A DNA stretch of 64,000 nucleotides from Achatina immaculata (GCA_009760885.1 CM019692.1:56968964-57032963), one strand, 5' to 3'; shown: positions 33,400 through 45,695, counted from the first letter of the stretch. The notes: generated from the letters alone by a model not told the origin. Numbers and translations: made by a program.

Positions 33400-33660
33400 T
33401 TGTTTCCAATCTTTTTTCCACTACCTTCTTCCATCCATCATGATTGTTTCCAATCTTTTTTCCACTACCTTCTTCCATCTGTCATGATTGTTTCAGTGTT
33501 TTTTTTTTCACTACCTTCTTCCATCCATCATGATTGTTTTAGGCTTTTTTCCACTACCTTCTTCCATCCATCATGATTGTTTCAGTCTTTTTCCACTACT
33601 TTCTTCCATCCATCATGATTGTTTCAATCTTTTTCCACTACCTTTTTCCATCCATCAGGA
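33400..33660. repeat. 45-bp minisatellite
   Basis: Five to six copies of a unit of about 40-47 bp containing CTACCTTCTTCCATCCATCA and TGATTGTTTC. Confidence 0.9.
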
Positions 33661-34595
33661 TTCCACTCCGGACTTGTTGAAGTATGTACATGTTTTTTAT
33701 CTCTCTCTTATTCAACTCAATTTTTGATGGTAAATTATATCTGGTTCTTTGCAGTTCTGCTATTCTTCTCCTTCTTCTTCCTCATCGTTAATCCTCAAAA
33801 GGATGATAGCTGCGCTGTGTCGCAGTTATGCGTCTATTGGCCCAACGCATCCGACTTCGGCCTGAAGGACTGGGTTCGTCCTCCCAATGCGATTCCTATT
33901 CACTTGGCCAAGCTGCTGTCTGTATCCAGGGGTATCATTAGGCGGTAGAATAGGGTCTTAATCCACCCATGATTCTCCCACCCTGACGCAATGAGTCAGT
34001 TATGGGCCACTCATTCAGCTTGAGTGAGTCTTGACCCCCCCGCCAAAAAAAAAAACCATTGTTACATGTTACATCATCGCCGTTCGTTGGTTCATGTCTG
34101 ACCACCCCTGTTATTATGGCTTGTAGAATTTTCAGCATTCTTCATTCCCACCTGTCTTTATCTTCTTTTATTTGCTATTTCATTCTCTCTCACATCTTTT
34201 TCTTCAAGTCTCCTGAATTTTAATTCCTGTCAGCGCTCCCCTCCCCCCCCCCCTCTCTCTCTCTTTCTCTCTTTCTCTCTCTCCCCAAATCTTTGCACTC
34301 CTTGCATTTATTACTCCTAGCTTTCATTACACGATGCATATTTCCGATTATTTGATAACCACATATTTTCTGATCATTATTTATGTCTTGTGACATTCAT
34401 CAGGCTCGCAAAAACATTATGCACGCCTCGTGTGTCCTCTACACTGCGCCTTAATATGTCCTCGCCGAAATTTCTTTTTATCATATTTCCTCATTACTGA
34501 GCATTTTTACCATGTCACAGCAACAGTTCCAGTTAGGAGCAGCTCGCTTGAGTCAACACCGTGCGTTTATCATTTTTTGTGGGGGGAGGGGGGAG
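33661..34595. other. unannotated sequence with (CT)n
   Basis: (CT)n at about 34240-34282. An open frame over 33730-33948 reads through plausible-looking protein ('VSQLCVYWPNASDFGLKDW') but matches no family known to me, and there are open frames on the other strand too. Confidence 0.4.
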
Positions 34596-34947
34596 ACGTC
34601 CGATTAGGCAGTCAGTGACCTATAGCTGATATGATAGCGTCAGGGTTAGCGAACCATAGCTGACCAAGACCCTGTCCCACTTCTACCCCCCAGTAACAGG
34701 CATAACCTGGCTAACGTGTCAGGGATCGCCATAGTCCCCATGGTGGTGGAGTCTGCTATAGAAGCATTGCACAACCTCTGCTTTTTTTTAGCTATACTCC
34801 GAGGCTGAAAAAGTAGCTGCCATAACCTATTCCCATGCCGATACGATGCTGTTCCTCAACACCTTTATATATCGAGAAGATATTCAAAACTCGAAACATC
34901 GGCTGCAAAAAAAAAAAACAGCTCGCAGTTACAAGGAGACAGCACAA
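34596..34947 (+). repeat. dispersed repeat R1, copy b
   Basis: The longest R1 copy. Blocks in order: GATTAGGCAGTCAGTGACC, GATATGATAGCGTCAGGG, CCATAGCTGACCAAGACCC, CCCCAGTAACAGGCATAACC, GTGTCAGGGATCGCCATAG, TGGTGGAGTCTGCTATAG, AAAGTAGCTGCCATAACC, GCCGATACGATGCTGT and CTCGCAGTTACAAGGAGAC. No open frame and no terminal inverted repeats seen. Confidence 0.85.
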
Positions 34948-36029
34948 GTACATTCTCAGTTTTGTGCAGAGACTTAGTGTAATATAGGAAAGAAAGTGGA
35001 TGTAGCGGAACTGATTGGAGTTGGTGGATTATGCAGTCCAGTCAAGGTAGCGGTCAAAAGGAATAAATGATCGACTGCCGAGCAGAGGCCCACGAAACAA
35101 GTTTTCATTACATGTAATACTCGAAATATGTGAAGGTTTAATTTGTTTTTTTATGTAATACTAAGTGTGATGGAAAAGTGATCCACTGAGATTAATTATC
35201 GTTGTTTTCGAGTGTCCTAGACCTGAAAAAAACTTGATAACCACTGAAGTAAAGGATACGATCTAAAGTAATAACAGCGAATATCTTTAGTTTCTCTTCC
35301 AGAAACAGCACAGGCAGGCCAATCTTCTGGGTGTTCATGTCGCTGACTGCCTGGGCTATTTTATCTTTTCACTAAAATCGATAAACCATCACGCTGATGC
35401 TTCTTGATTACAGGAGCAAAGAAGAAAAATGTGTCCAGCTTAACCTTACGCCATATAAACCAACAGGTAAAGTGAAGGCAACGTTTCCCGTCTCAAGCGC
35501 GTGAATGTTTCTGAAAAGTAAGGACCTGCTGACGTAATGGACCTTAGCAAGAGCCAGACAGAGATTATGGTGCAGTTTCACACAGAAGATTAAGAAGAGG
35601 AAGGAAAAGGGGAGGGGAGAAATAAAAGACAGCGAGAAGAGCACATGGTAATAATAATGAATAAACAACATGACTAAACCAATATTTTGGCAGAATGCCT
35701 ACATCAAGTAATACAAAACGAGGGAAGAACACACGCAAAATCAGTCCAGCTTGAATGAAAGTAGGTTACAGAACCATTCTGAAAATGCTTTCATGAAACA
35801 AGCTGCATCACAACAGCCCAGCGAATGAAGTGTGGTAACGACATTGTGAAAGTTACTGTGAATCCTGGCATTGTTCAGCGTTTGGAGTCCATTGTTCTCT
35901 CTTCCTGTGTGCATCTCAGAAAGTGAAAAGTCTTACTTGTCGTCTATGATGGTCACTATCCTTATTATTGAAGAGATCCTAAACAAGATCCTAAAAGCTC
36001 TCAAGGCAAAAACAGTGCAAGAATTTACT
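34948..36029. other. unannotated sequence with a hAT-like end
   Basis: At about 35227-35251 the plus strand reads AAAAAAACTTGATAACCACTG, whose reverse complement is like a hAT terminus (CAGTGGTTATCAAG). The partner end was not found. The rest is unrecognised. Confidence 0.4.
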
Positions 36030-36131
36030 AGTTCAGCAACAGAAAGACCACGTTCTCGTAGTACAGCAACAGAAAGACCAAATTCTTGTTGTACAACAAC
36101 AGAAAGGCCCATTTCTCATAGTACAGCAACA
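36030..36131. repeat. 36-bp tandem repeat
   Basis: Three in-phase copies of a 36-bp unit containing ACAGCAACAGAAAGACCA. It is open as ATERPRS-like repeats, with no evidence of expression. Confidence 0.88.
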
Positions 36132-37339
36132 TAGAGCACAGTTCCACGACATCATGACATGTGTGGTAATTCAAACAGAACCTTCCCCCCACCCCCCTTT
36201 CCCCCCAGCCTTCAATAACTGTCACGTTTCTATGCGTGTAATTTTCTTCTCTAAATGCGGGTTGACATCGTGGCTGACTTGCTGCATTATTGATGGAGGG
36301 TAATTTTCAAGTTTCTTTGTTGAACTCAAGCTCAGTACAAGATCTCTTCCTGTCTTGCCATTACCTTCTTTGTACACTGTATAACAAGGGAAGATTTGTA
36401 GCTAAAAAAAAAAACTTCTTTCCTGCATTAAATTTACAGTTTATAAATTTACTCTCATTTACGTCTTTTATTCCTATGTCAAATGTTGCAAAGAAATGAG
36501 GCAGCTATTCGGCTGGTTCTGCATTTCTCATTTAATTTTCACTTTTTTTTTTTTTTTTGGCATGCTTTCGTTCTTTATTTTAATTCAAAACTTTTATGAT
36601 ATTACAGATAGTGGCCGTGGCTGAAGATGTACTGCTTATAACAGTTTAATCATCATGATATTCTAAACCAAACAAAAAAATTCTCCTCAGTTCTTAGCTT
36701 GTATTTGTTTAATTCTGTCTATCTTTAGTAGCTGCTCCTATACATACATTAAAACATTACATAATCAGTTCTAATTTTGTGATCTTGAACGCAAAGCGCA
36801 GCTTGCGCGTTTTTTTTTTCAACTTTAGCCATTAGTTCTTCAAATATTTAGGTAAAGTTTTTAATTTCCCTAATGTTTACATAAAGTTAACGTCCACATT
36901 ACAAATGGCACAAAAAAAAAAAAAAAAAATTACATTCTGAAAATATACGATTTGATGTACAAACAAAATTGTAACGGCAGATTGTGAAGCGCAGTAAAGT
37001 TTAATTAATTAATGGGCGAGCATTTTAAGATCAGTTACATCAATTACAGTAATTAGCATGTCGGCATGGCGTAATACTGTGTCAATGAAATCATTCCAAC
37101 TGATAAGGGATCGATCAATGAGGCTCTAGGTCTGTTCCGAAACTCAAACGATGTGGCGTGTGTGGAGGGGAGGGGGGAGTTTTATAGAACACTGGGGAAG
37201 GAGCTGTAAAAAAGAAGATGGGTAAAAGAAGAATGGAAAATCGAATAGACTAGATAAGTTATGTTACATAAAGGAATTATGGTTAACTGGTGCTATTGGC
37301 TGTGGCTTAACATATTTATGTCTTATTAGCATATTTTAC
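36132..37339. other. unannotated sequence
   Basis: Poly-T at about 36543-36558 and poly-A at about 36911-36930. No gene recognised in about 1.2 kb. Confidence 0.45.
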
Positions 37340-37350
37340 CATTCATTCAT

Positions 37351-37564
37351 TCATCCATTCATTTGCATGTCCTTTGCGGAACTTTGCCTCCCTAACAGCA
37401 CTCCTGTAGGCCTCTCGGTTGTAAGCAAGATTGCCTGCTGCTGATGCTGCATCCATTTGCAGATCATCAACGATGTCTTGCAGTCATCTTCGCCTTGGTT
37501 TTCTTCTCTTCCTTTTTCCCATACGTACCCTTCCAAGACGCTCTTCTCTAGATTATCATGACGA
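37351..37564 (-). pseudogene. LINE A C-terminal end
   Basis: Last part of LINE A in a shifted frame. The intact version of this block is best seen at 49160-49420 ('LEGYLMGKRKGRRPKRRWLQ', 'AYRSAVWEAKFRKVHANE'). Here only fragments such as 'MEGYVWEKGRE' and 'CKWMQHQQQ' are readable because of indels. Confidence 0.82.
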
Positions 37565-38938
37565 TTAATGTGTCCAAAATATAAGTTTTCTCTCGTTAAT
37601 CGTCTTTACTAGCCGGCCTTCTTCAGTATTAAGCTCTTGTGGTAGCGATATATTTGTTCTTTTTTGTGCCCATAATATTTGAAGAACTCTTCTGTTGCAT
37701 TTACATTCAAAGTTATTTATGTGTTTCTCAGCTGTTTTGTTAAGTGTCCAGGTCTCACAGGCATATGTTGTGATGGGAAAGATGCATGCCCTTAAAAATA
37801 TTATTTTTGTAGTTCTGTCTGTTCCTCTCCACAGATTCTTTAGTTGTTTTACTTTCTGAAGAGCGATAGATGTCCTCTTTTTAATTTCCCTCATTGTATC
37901 TCCATTATTAGTTAGTAGTGATCCAAGATATTCAAAACTCTCCACTTCTTCCAGTTTTTCCTCATTGATACATATATCAGCTGCCTTGTTTGTTTTGTCA
38001 GTTGTCATCAATTTAGTTTTCTTTGCATTAAGATAGAGGTTTTGCACTTCGCTGTTCTTGCGGACGGATATAATTAGTTTTTCCATTCCTTTTTGTGTTG
38101 TGGACAGTAATACTGTATCATCAGTATATCTAATCTCTGGTATTTCATAACATCCAATTGTTATGGCATCGTAATATTCTTTGTCTACATCTTCTCTAAC
38201 ATTCCTCATTAATATTTTCAGTATACAAGTTAAATAAGTAAGGCGACAATATGCACCCCTGACGAACCCCTTGTTTTATGTCAAATCAAGTTGTTGTTTC
38301 ACCATTTATTCTTACTGCTGCTTGTTGGTCTAGATACAGCAGTGATGTTAATTGTATTAGATGTGTTGGAAATTCCATTTTTTCCATTATTGCCCAAAGT
38401 TTCTGGTGTTGTACAAAATCAAATGCCTTTGTGTAGTCTATAAAGGCTAAATATAGATTCACATTAAACTCTCTTCATTTCTCTATTATTAATCTTATAT
38501 TGAATATATGATCTCTTGATCATCTTCCTTGTATAAAACCAGCTTGGACCATATTGACTTATTCTTCTATTTTCTTACGAAGTCTACCATTTAGGATTTT
38601 TAACAGAATTTTACTGGCATGACTAATCAGGGCAAAAGTTATGTAGTTTGTGCATAATTTCAAGTTACCCCTTTTTGGCAGTGACATGAATACAGTTCTT
38701 TTCCATTTTTTTGGCCTGAATGCCATATCATTTTACATAGTGCATGATAGATTGTTGCACATTCCTTTCCTCCTGCTTTAATAAATTCAGCTGTTATCTC
38801 ATCACATCCTGGTGATTTACCATTTTTCAGATTCTTTATTGCCCATAAAACTTCTTCTATTGTCGGTTCGGGTTCTTTCTCCTCCAATAATAATTCACAC
38901 TGTTGATTTCTGCTTCCACAGTCAGTTGTTTCATACAT
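37565..38938 (-). pseudogene. LINE A reverse transcriptase and C-terminus
   Basis: The RT N-terminal part is open at 38938-38660 ('EPTIEEVLWAIKNLKNGKSP', GCDEITAEFIKAGG). The middle part is broken but legible on the minus strand (FIDYTKAFDFVQHQKLW near 38400-38450, 'GVRQGCILSPYLFNLYTENI' near 38220-38270). The C-terminal part is open at 38209-37565. The catalytic box YTDD lies at 38117-38128 with both Asp present. It is followed by 'SFEYLGSLLTNNGD', 'FPITTYACETWTLNKTAEK' and 'LNTEEGRLVK'. The enzyme would copy its own RNA at a nicked target; frameshifts make this copy inactive. Confidence 0.88.
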
Positions 38939-39552
38939 TCCTTTGCAATATTCCTTCTATCTTTCTAGACTTTCCTCAATCTCTGTCAAGGTCTTTCTCA
39001 TCTCGTCACAAATTACATTTAGCTTAGGTGTGACATTTCTCGTCAGTGTCTTCATTTCTTTAAACCACACTTCTGATGTCCTTCTTGTTCTTTCACAACA
39101 GTCTTGTACGTATTGGTTTTTTTTTTTGTCTTTTCTTATATTTCTTTAATCTTCTTTTGTTAAAGATTTATATTCCTCTTTGTTGTTGTTTGTCACTTTC
39201 CATTGCGTCTTCATTTCTCTACGTTGTTTTATCAGTTCTAGTGTGCTTCCTGTAATCCATCCATTATTTTGTGTTTTCTTTATTGGAACCATGTCTTTAG
39301 CTGTTGTTATTAAGATATCTCTGACTGCGTAGCCAGTTCATCTGGTGTCATCTCCTCCTGTACAGCCATCAGGATTTCGAAACGGTTCTTCACTCATGTA
39401 CCGTATTGTTCTGGTACATTTGTAAGATCAAAGCGGAATGGTCTTGATCCCGTAACTGTCTTATTTATCTTTATCTTCGTGTCTGCTATTAATAACTAAT
39501 TGCCCGTGTCACAATCAGCACCTGGTAAAGTTTTTGCTGATGTAATACTTGA

Positions 39553-40464
39553 TCACCACCTTCTTTGTAATAAAATGTAATCTATTTGATTCCTGGTTTT
39601 CCCATCAGCTGATGTCCATGTGTAAAGTCTTCTTGGATGTTGTTTAAAAAGTGTGTTGGCAATCATTAGCTGATTTTCCATGCAAAAAGCCATTAGATTG
39701 TCACCTACCTCATTTCTATGTCCTATGTTAAATTTCCCTACAACATGTCCTTCATCTTCTGCTCTTTCTGTACCAATCTTTGCATTAAAATCGCCCATTA
39801 TTAATACAATATCATTTTTCCATACCTGGTCTATCGTCGTCTGCAGTGTGTTATAAAAGTCTTCTACTTCCTCTTCTTCTGCTGCTGGTGTAGGCGCATA
39901 TATCTGGAGGATTGTTACATTTCTAGGAGTGCCCTTAAGTCTGATTGTGAGGATTCTATCACTTACTGGATTGTAACCTAGTAATGCTTTTGATGTTGAT
40001 TTGTCCAAGTAAAAAGCCACTCCATTCTTTCCTTCTAATTCTCCACCAGAGTATATAAAGATATTATTATTCTCGCTCTTGAAGTGTCCTGATCCTTTCC
40101 ATCTATGTTCGCAGATTCCAAAAATGTGTACCCGGTTCTTTTCATCTCGTCACTTATTATTTGATACTTTCCCTCATACATGCTTCTTACATTCCATGTT
40201 CCTACTCTTATTTTTTCTTTTTAGTTTGATGCAGTGGTTTTCCTTGGTAACACCGGCAGGACTTTGTCCGTCATCACAATTACTAGTACTGACCTCTGCC
40301 TCACACTCTTCCCCAGTGTTAAAATTAGATCTATCTGGCCTGGGGGCCTCACCACCAGATCTTTTTGCTATTTGACTTACCATGTTGGTGTTTGGGTTTC
40401 TTGGTATATTTCCAGAAGATAGTTTACCATTGCTTTCCTTCCGGGCAATGACTGTACTAGTCAA
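39553..40464 (-). pseudogene. LINE A N-terminus and AP-endonuclease
   Basis: The minus-strand frame from 40464 reads about 80 residues of a short N-terminal region before a frameshift at about 40190-40220. The endonuclease start motif, GTWNVRSMYEGK, follows in another frame. The main endonuclease frame is 40020-39553: 'TILQIYAPTPAAEEEEVEDF', LIMGDFNAKIGTE, 'HRNEVGDNLMAFCMENQLMI', 'YTWTSADGKTRNQIDYILL'. These are the standard APE motifs of non-LTR elements (DNA nicking for target-primed insertion). The ATG at 40020 is an internal Met, not a real start. Confidence 0.86.
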
Positions 40465-40777
40465 GTGATCGTAGCCATTGTCCCTACATTCAGATCATCT
40501 ACCTACCATCATAGAGTGGTGACCATAACAAACATTATCTGTCAGCTGCTCTCCCATTCCATCCACCACCTGCTCCCATGGCTTCACGTCACCTTGATCA
40601 AGGGGGGGGGGCTATACAGGTACTCCACCTTGCCCAAGGGTGTTCCATAGACTGACGGAGGTAAGGAAGCGTCTTACTTCTCCTTTGATAGGGGATACCC
40701 CTATCCCTCTAACCTACATATTTTACCAGAGGAGTTACGTTTTCAGGGACGACGTTTTCACCTGAGGTGTAGTCTCC

Positions 40778-42615
40778 CATTTAATTAGTCTTATCTTATG
40801 TCTTATATCCTTCCCGTGTCATTAAACGTCACATAGGGCTCGCAAAGTAGTTCGCCAAATTTTCTTGTCTTCGGCGAGTCTTTCAACCTCATCAAAGGAT
40901 TTTACGCCTGTTAATTTGGCCTCCCTTAACACTGTCCCCTTCAGAGTTTCACGCGGTCTGCCTCTTTTTCTTTGGTCTGTTTGACCAACATATGTCCATC
41001 TCCTTTTCCTGATCACCCATGAGACTGGTTGTTGTTCAGTCATCTGTCTTATCTCTGCATTGTTCTTGAATTCGTTCCACTTGATGCCGAGTATTTTCCT
41101 TAGGCATTTGTTTTCAAAAGAGTCTAATTTCTTGTCTATTTCTTTAGTTGTTTTCCAGCTTTCACATGCATAAATGAGGGTGGATATTACATTTGAATTG
41201 AATAGTCTTAACTTTGTTTTTGTGCTTATAACTTTTGAATTCCATATGTCCTCAAGATTCTTGAAGATTGATGCTGCCTTTGCAATTCTGATCCTAACTT
41301 CCTTTCTAGTGTCACCATCCTGGTCTATGTAGCTTCCAAGGTATACAAATTGATTGACTTCTTCAATATATGTCACTTCTATGTGTATTTTTCCATTTTG
41401 ATTAAGGGGAATTTTCATTATTTTTGTTTTGTCCTTGTTAATTTCAAGTCCTATTTTGCTAGCCAGTGAAGACAGGCTATCTGTTTTTTCTTGCATGGAA
41501 TTTACATTATTACTGATAAGAGTTATGTAATCAGCAAACTCAAGATCTTCTAGTTGGGTCCCATGTACCCAGTCAATACCTGTGTTACCTGTGCAGCATT
41601 TTTTCATTATGAAGTCTATTGTAATCCCAAAAAGTAAAGGAGACAGTATACATCCTTGTTTCACACCTGTTTCAATCTGGAACCATTCACTCATCCCTTC
41701 TTCTGTCTTGACTGCACAAACATATCCATTGTATAAGTCCTTAATGATGTTGACAATTTTAGATGGTATTCCATATAGACTTAAAATTCTCAATAATGAA
41801 TCTCTGTGTATGCTATCAAATGCCTTTTTAAAATCTATGAAGTTCATTATTATTGGTTTCTGCTTTTCAATATGTTCTTCAAGTATTATTCTGAGAGTAA
41901 AGATCTGGTCGAGACAGCTTCTCCCTTTTCGAAATCCTGTTTGTTCTTCTCTCATTGCAGTATCCACTATATCTTTAAGTCTATTCAAAATGACCTTGCA
42001 AAATACTTTTGACACAACGGATATTAAGGTTACTCTTCTCCAGTTGTTACAGTCACTAAGGTTGCCTTTTTTTGATATTTTAACAATGATTCCTTTTTTC
42101 CAATTAGAAGGGACCTTCTCTTCTTTTCAAATCTTGTTAAACATTCTCTGTAGTTGTCTCATGTTGTCACTATTGATAGCTTTTAACATTTCGGCTGTTA
42201 TTTCATCTTCACCTGCAGCTTTGTTGTTAGCCATTAAATTCACTGCTGTTTCAGTTTCATGCAATTTAATTTCATCTAGGTTGACATTTAGTTGTGGGGC
42301 TGGTAAGTCAGTTTCAAGGTTTAACAATTCTTTTGGGTGTGATCGATTAAGTATTTCTTGTAAGTGTTCAGCCCATCTTTGCTTTTGGTCTTTATTTGAT
42401 GTTAATACGATTCCAGTTTTGCTAAGAATTGGTCTTTTTTTTAGATGTAATAGTACCTGTTAGCCTCTTTTGTATGTTATATAAAGTTTTGCTGTCTCCT
42501 ATTTTGCTGCTTTTTCTGCCTCTTTCGCAATATTGTCTATGTATTCTCTTTTATCCCTTCTAGCTGAACTTTTTACTTTCTTGTCTATTTCTTTGTATGT
42601 TGCTTTCGCCAGATC
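40778..42615 (-). mobile_element. LINE family C (RTE-like), 5'-truncated, RT catalytic box mutated
   Basis: Minus-strand LINE fragment of about 1.84 kb. The upstream linker ('KREYIDNIAKEAEKAA') lies at about 42500-42580. The pre-RT block ('AAGEDEITAEMLKAI') is open at 42327-42127. The long frame at 42015-40822 (397 codons) holds the RT and the C-terminus to the final 'LRALCDV' stop. The 3' tail on the minus strand is GATATAAGACATAAGATAAG. The endonuclease is missing. Related tails are at 57.1-57.6 and 61.9-62.1 kb. Confidence 0.9.
40822..42015 (-). pseudogene. LINE C reverse transcriptase frame
   Basis: A long intact frame of 397 codons. Motifs in order: 'MREEQTGFRKGRSCLDQIFT', NFIDFKKAFDSIHRDSLL, 'ETGVKQGCILSPLLFGITID', 'LEDLEFADYITLIS', 'VNQFVYLGSYIDQDGD', 'LRLFNSNVISTLIYACESW', 'WVIRKRRWTYVGQ', 'RKRGRPRETL' and 'RTTLRALCDV'. 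The catalytic FADD box reads FADY (41527-41538): the second Asp is replaced by Tyr, which should abolish polymerase activity. Between 'TYVGQ' and 'RKRGRPR' some residues present in the 57-kb copy (RRNDQRIPKQAIKWITTG) are missing, so there is also a small in-frame deletion. The first Met is internal to the RT. Confidence 0.9.
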
Positions 42616-43899
42616 TTTATTTAATTAGTGCAATAGTACAAATGGGACCCAGAATTTCTCCCTCAGAAAATCTTAACCCAGATTCTAAACATTTCAACCT
42701 TCATCAAGTCCGGCTACCTGTAAACCTTTCAGTTATGTATGTGAACTACGACTCAGATATTGCAAGAACAAACAGCACCACAAAACATAAGTAACTACAC
42801 TTTGATCCAAGAAGCAAAAAACCAAAATGTTTACTCCACAAACTGCTCGAGACACACTGGACAGCATGGACACAGATTACAACGCGCAACACATGAAATC
42901 GGTGCCACCAGAAACACTTAGATAAATAATCCACGCATTCCTGGGAACCACTTATAGTTCTCCATCTCAAATCTAGTTGTTTAACTGAAGTTACATTGGT
43001 TCTACCTTCTACCTATATAACAGATATGTCTTATGTTACTTGAAAAAAACTTCATTCCTTGGTTTACAAACGTTATTCAACATCATATCATCGAGACCAT
43101 ATCTAGTCTCCATGACTCAAAACACATGAATCACTGGTGCACGCACAAACATTTAAATGCACCAACTTATCTAATGAGAACACACATGATTAATTCAAAT
43201 TATGAGTTACATATTAATCCTCGCAACTATAGAATGATGACAACAAACTTATGATGTTTCAGTATGAATCCTGAGCCCACTCTTGTATTATGAGAGCAGC
43301 CACAACACACTTAATTAACATTAATAAAACTCAAGTAGGCAAAATGTTTGAAAAGATGAAGAACATGACGAATCTATGCAACGCAATGGCAAAAATGCAC
43401 AGTCAAAGAAAATGACGCAAAAATCAATGAAAATTATAAAATATCAGAACAGAAAATATGGGTAATGTGTTCACTACGTATTCTACCCTACAAATGTAGC
43501 ATTAAACTTTCCCCTGCAGTAATGTAATCTACCTGAAACCTAAACTCACAGTATTTAATTATGCTATTAATTCTCTCTTAAATAAACTACACACTTTTCG
43601 CGCATAAAGTATTACGCTCACAAAACATCCAAGACATACAATAACTTACATTACTAAGGGTGGCACAGGAACAAACTCACAGCAGAACGCAATATCACAA
43701 AACATAACGCTACAAAACATCCATGACAGCAACAATCACAATCCCGGCCGTACCTCACGAGAACAAAACTAAGACTGACTTATTTCACCTTACTCCACGA
43801 CTCTAACACACTGGGCAATCACATGATCAAATTCAAGGCGCTGACCCTGACCCCTTCGGCAGGCCATAAGCGAAAAAGTCAATCTCGCAACCTCACTAT
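42616..43899. other. unannotated sequence
   Basis: About 1.3 kb of AT-rich DNA. No motif, splice-like exon or transposon was recognised on either strand. Confidence 0.45.
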
Positions 43900-43990
43900 G
43901 CCCACAAAATAAAAAAAAGAAGAAATAAATACAACAAATATTTCGACCTGAAAGGAGCTTCCTTCTTCGTAGCTAACAGTCTCCACAGCA
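43900..43990 (-). mobile_element. possible Penelope-like or retrozyme tail
   Basis: On the minus strand: CGAAGAAGGAAGCTCCTTTC then AGGTCGAAATATTTGTTG, with a small hairpin (AAGGAAGCTCCTT) next to CGAAA, and the phrase GTTGTATTTATTT on both sides. This is reminiscent of the tails of GIY-YIG Penelope-like elements, but no coding part was found upstream on that strand. Low confidence. Confidence 0.3.
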
Positions 43991-45189
43991 AAATAAATAC
44001 AACAGAAGAAAAATTATTTATCCATCAGACACCCTCCACCCTCTATCACCGATATTAAGACAATGAATCAACTAAAAACATTTTCATGTGGTAACAGTTA
44101 TCATGTTACCAATACGGTAAGGAATCACTACTGTTCTTATTAATACCAAAATATTTTATTACTGTTAGGCGTGAGAAAATATGTGACTTGAAAGTGACCT
44201 TTGTTGTGTCTGTTGTTTATCCCTACTTGAGATTACATGTTGCTGCACAGAAATAAGCTGAAAACTCTGACAGACATTTTTTAAAAAATTTTCTATATTT
44301 TTATTCCGTTTCTATTTGTTTTGGAGACACACACACATATAAAAAATGAGTTATTCCCTAATGGAACTTACTGTTTTATTATCTGAAGCGGGTTAGATAC
44401 CAGAGAAACTTGTAGAGAAAAAGAGGGAAGGGAAAGGATGCATAATGTGATCTAGATAGGGAAAACAACTGTTAACTTAAAGCATGAGAAATGGTTTATT
44501 TTTCCCTGAGAATGAATAGTGTGTCGCTGAACCTCAGGCGAATTCTTTCTTCCTTTTTTTTTTTATAACTTATACAACATGTGCGCTGTTTTATTCATTC
44601 AGTAATGGAATCGCTCGTTCAGCATCAGGACAGGCGAGCCGCATAATCAGGGAAAACCCGGTTTGTCCCAAAAGTAGAGCCTGCTATATCTCTGCCACAC
44701 ACCCCAACCCATCCAAAACTCCCCCTAGCTGAATCTATCCAATTTTGTTAATATTCTGAACTTGGCTCTCCGAGCACAATGTAACGCGTGGGAAGACTCA
44801 AGTCTCAAGTAAGTGAATGACTACTAATAATTGTATCCAAAATGGGGTCTGGCTTCACGTTCCCGCAGTTATTTCTGTGTGCGACGTGACCGTTTTACTG
44901 TCTGAATGTGGATCAATAAAATCTTATCTTTAAACCGTTCTCGTTTTTTTTTTATTTATTGAACCTAGACAAGGTTTCCTTGCCAAGTTTCCAGTAATAG
45001 CCGGTGGTTACATTGACCGGAAAAAGACAAGAAACAAGAAGTTATCTGAAGGAGATACAACAGCAGAGATTTCTTCTTCTTCTTCAAGAAGATTATGGGT
45101 CAAAGAGTTCCTTGTAGCTGCTCTAGAAAACTATTATTCTAACAGTTCTAATCTACAAACGTCATTATAGACCTGCTGCATGTCTGTGA
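43991..45189. other. unannotated sequence
   Basis: No gene recognised. Short simple repeats only. Confidence 0.45.
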
Positions 45190-45695
45190 CAGGGATCCCC
45201 AAACGATGTGCTGCGGCACTTTAGTGTGCCGCAAAATTTTGTAAATGTGCCTTGAAATTTCGCTTTTACTCCAGTCAGTATCTGGTTCAGTCTGCGCTAT
45301 TAAGATTCCGTTTCAGGGTTGTCAACTTCTACTTCTTTCGCGGCCTCCCCCCCCCCCCCCCCGTATTGTTTTAGCTCTTTTTAATTCGGGCACTAGATGG
45401 AAGCATGTAAGAGATGGCATTTCTTTTCGCGATGGTCAACTTTTACTTCCCCCGCTCGTTTGAGCTTTTGGTCACAAGATGGCAGCATACAGCCAACGCT
45501 GTTTTTGTTGTCGGTAACTGAGCCTCACAGAAACCGCTAACTTTTGTTGTCGCACGCGCACTTCCGCTTTTAAAATGCTTAAAAAAAACATGTTGTTAGC
45601 TTAACAAGAGCCCAGCATTAAGAACACAGATGTGCTGCGACAGAAATTTGTGTTACCAAGTGTGCCGTCGTCTGGGAAAAGTTTGGGGATCACTG
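45190..45695 (+). mobile_element. hAT-like non-autonomous element (third type)
   Basis: 506 bp with ends CAGGGATCCCCAAACGATGT and GTTTGGGGATCACTG, plus subterminal GTGCCGC / GTGCCGTCG motifs, a pattern typical of hAT elements. It contains a C run of about 16 at 45347-45362 and no transposase. Flanking 8-mers GTCTGTGA and GCCCGCGG agree only at alternate positions, so a target duplication is not claimed. Confidence 0.75.

Larger units (their letters stand above)
37340..40775 (-). mobile_element. LINE family A, near full length, defective
   Basis: Minus-strand LINE of about 3.4 kb. It has a probable 5' leader at 40471-40775 (minus strand CGTAACTCCTCTGGTAAAAT), an AP-endonuclease, a reverse transcriptase, a C-terminal block and a (GAAT)n tail (plus strand ATTCATTCATTCAT at 37341-37354). 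It is the longest of six LINE A copies in the window (others at 25.9, 29.2, 30.7, 45.95-47.95 and 49.1 kb), so it serves as reference for their truncations. The frame is broken in several places. Its 5' end nearly touches the tail of LINE C (40778). Confidence 0.88.

Noticed and set aside
33619..33948. 109-codon frame with a protein-like second half
   Set aside because: The first half is minisatellite, no family is recognised, and an opposing frame overlaps. Left unannotated.
41582..42463. 293-codon plus-strand frame
   Set aside because: It is the shadow of the LINE C reverse transcriptase on the minus strand.
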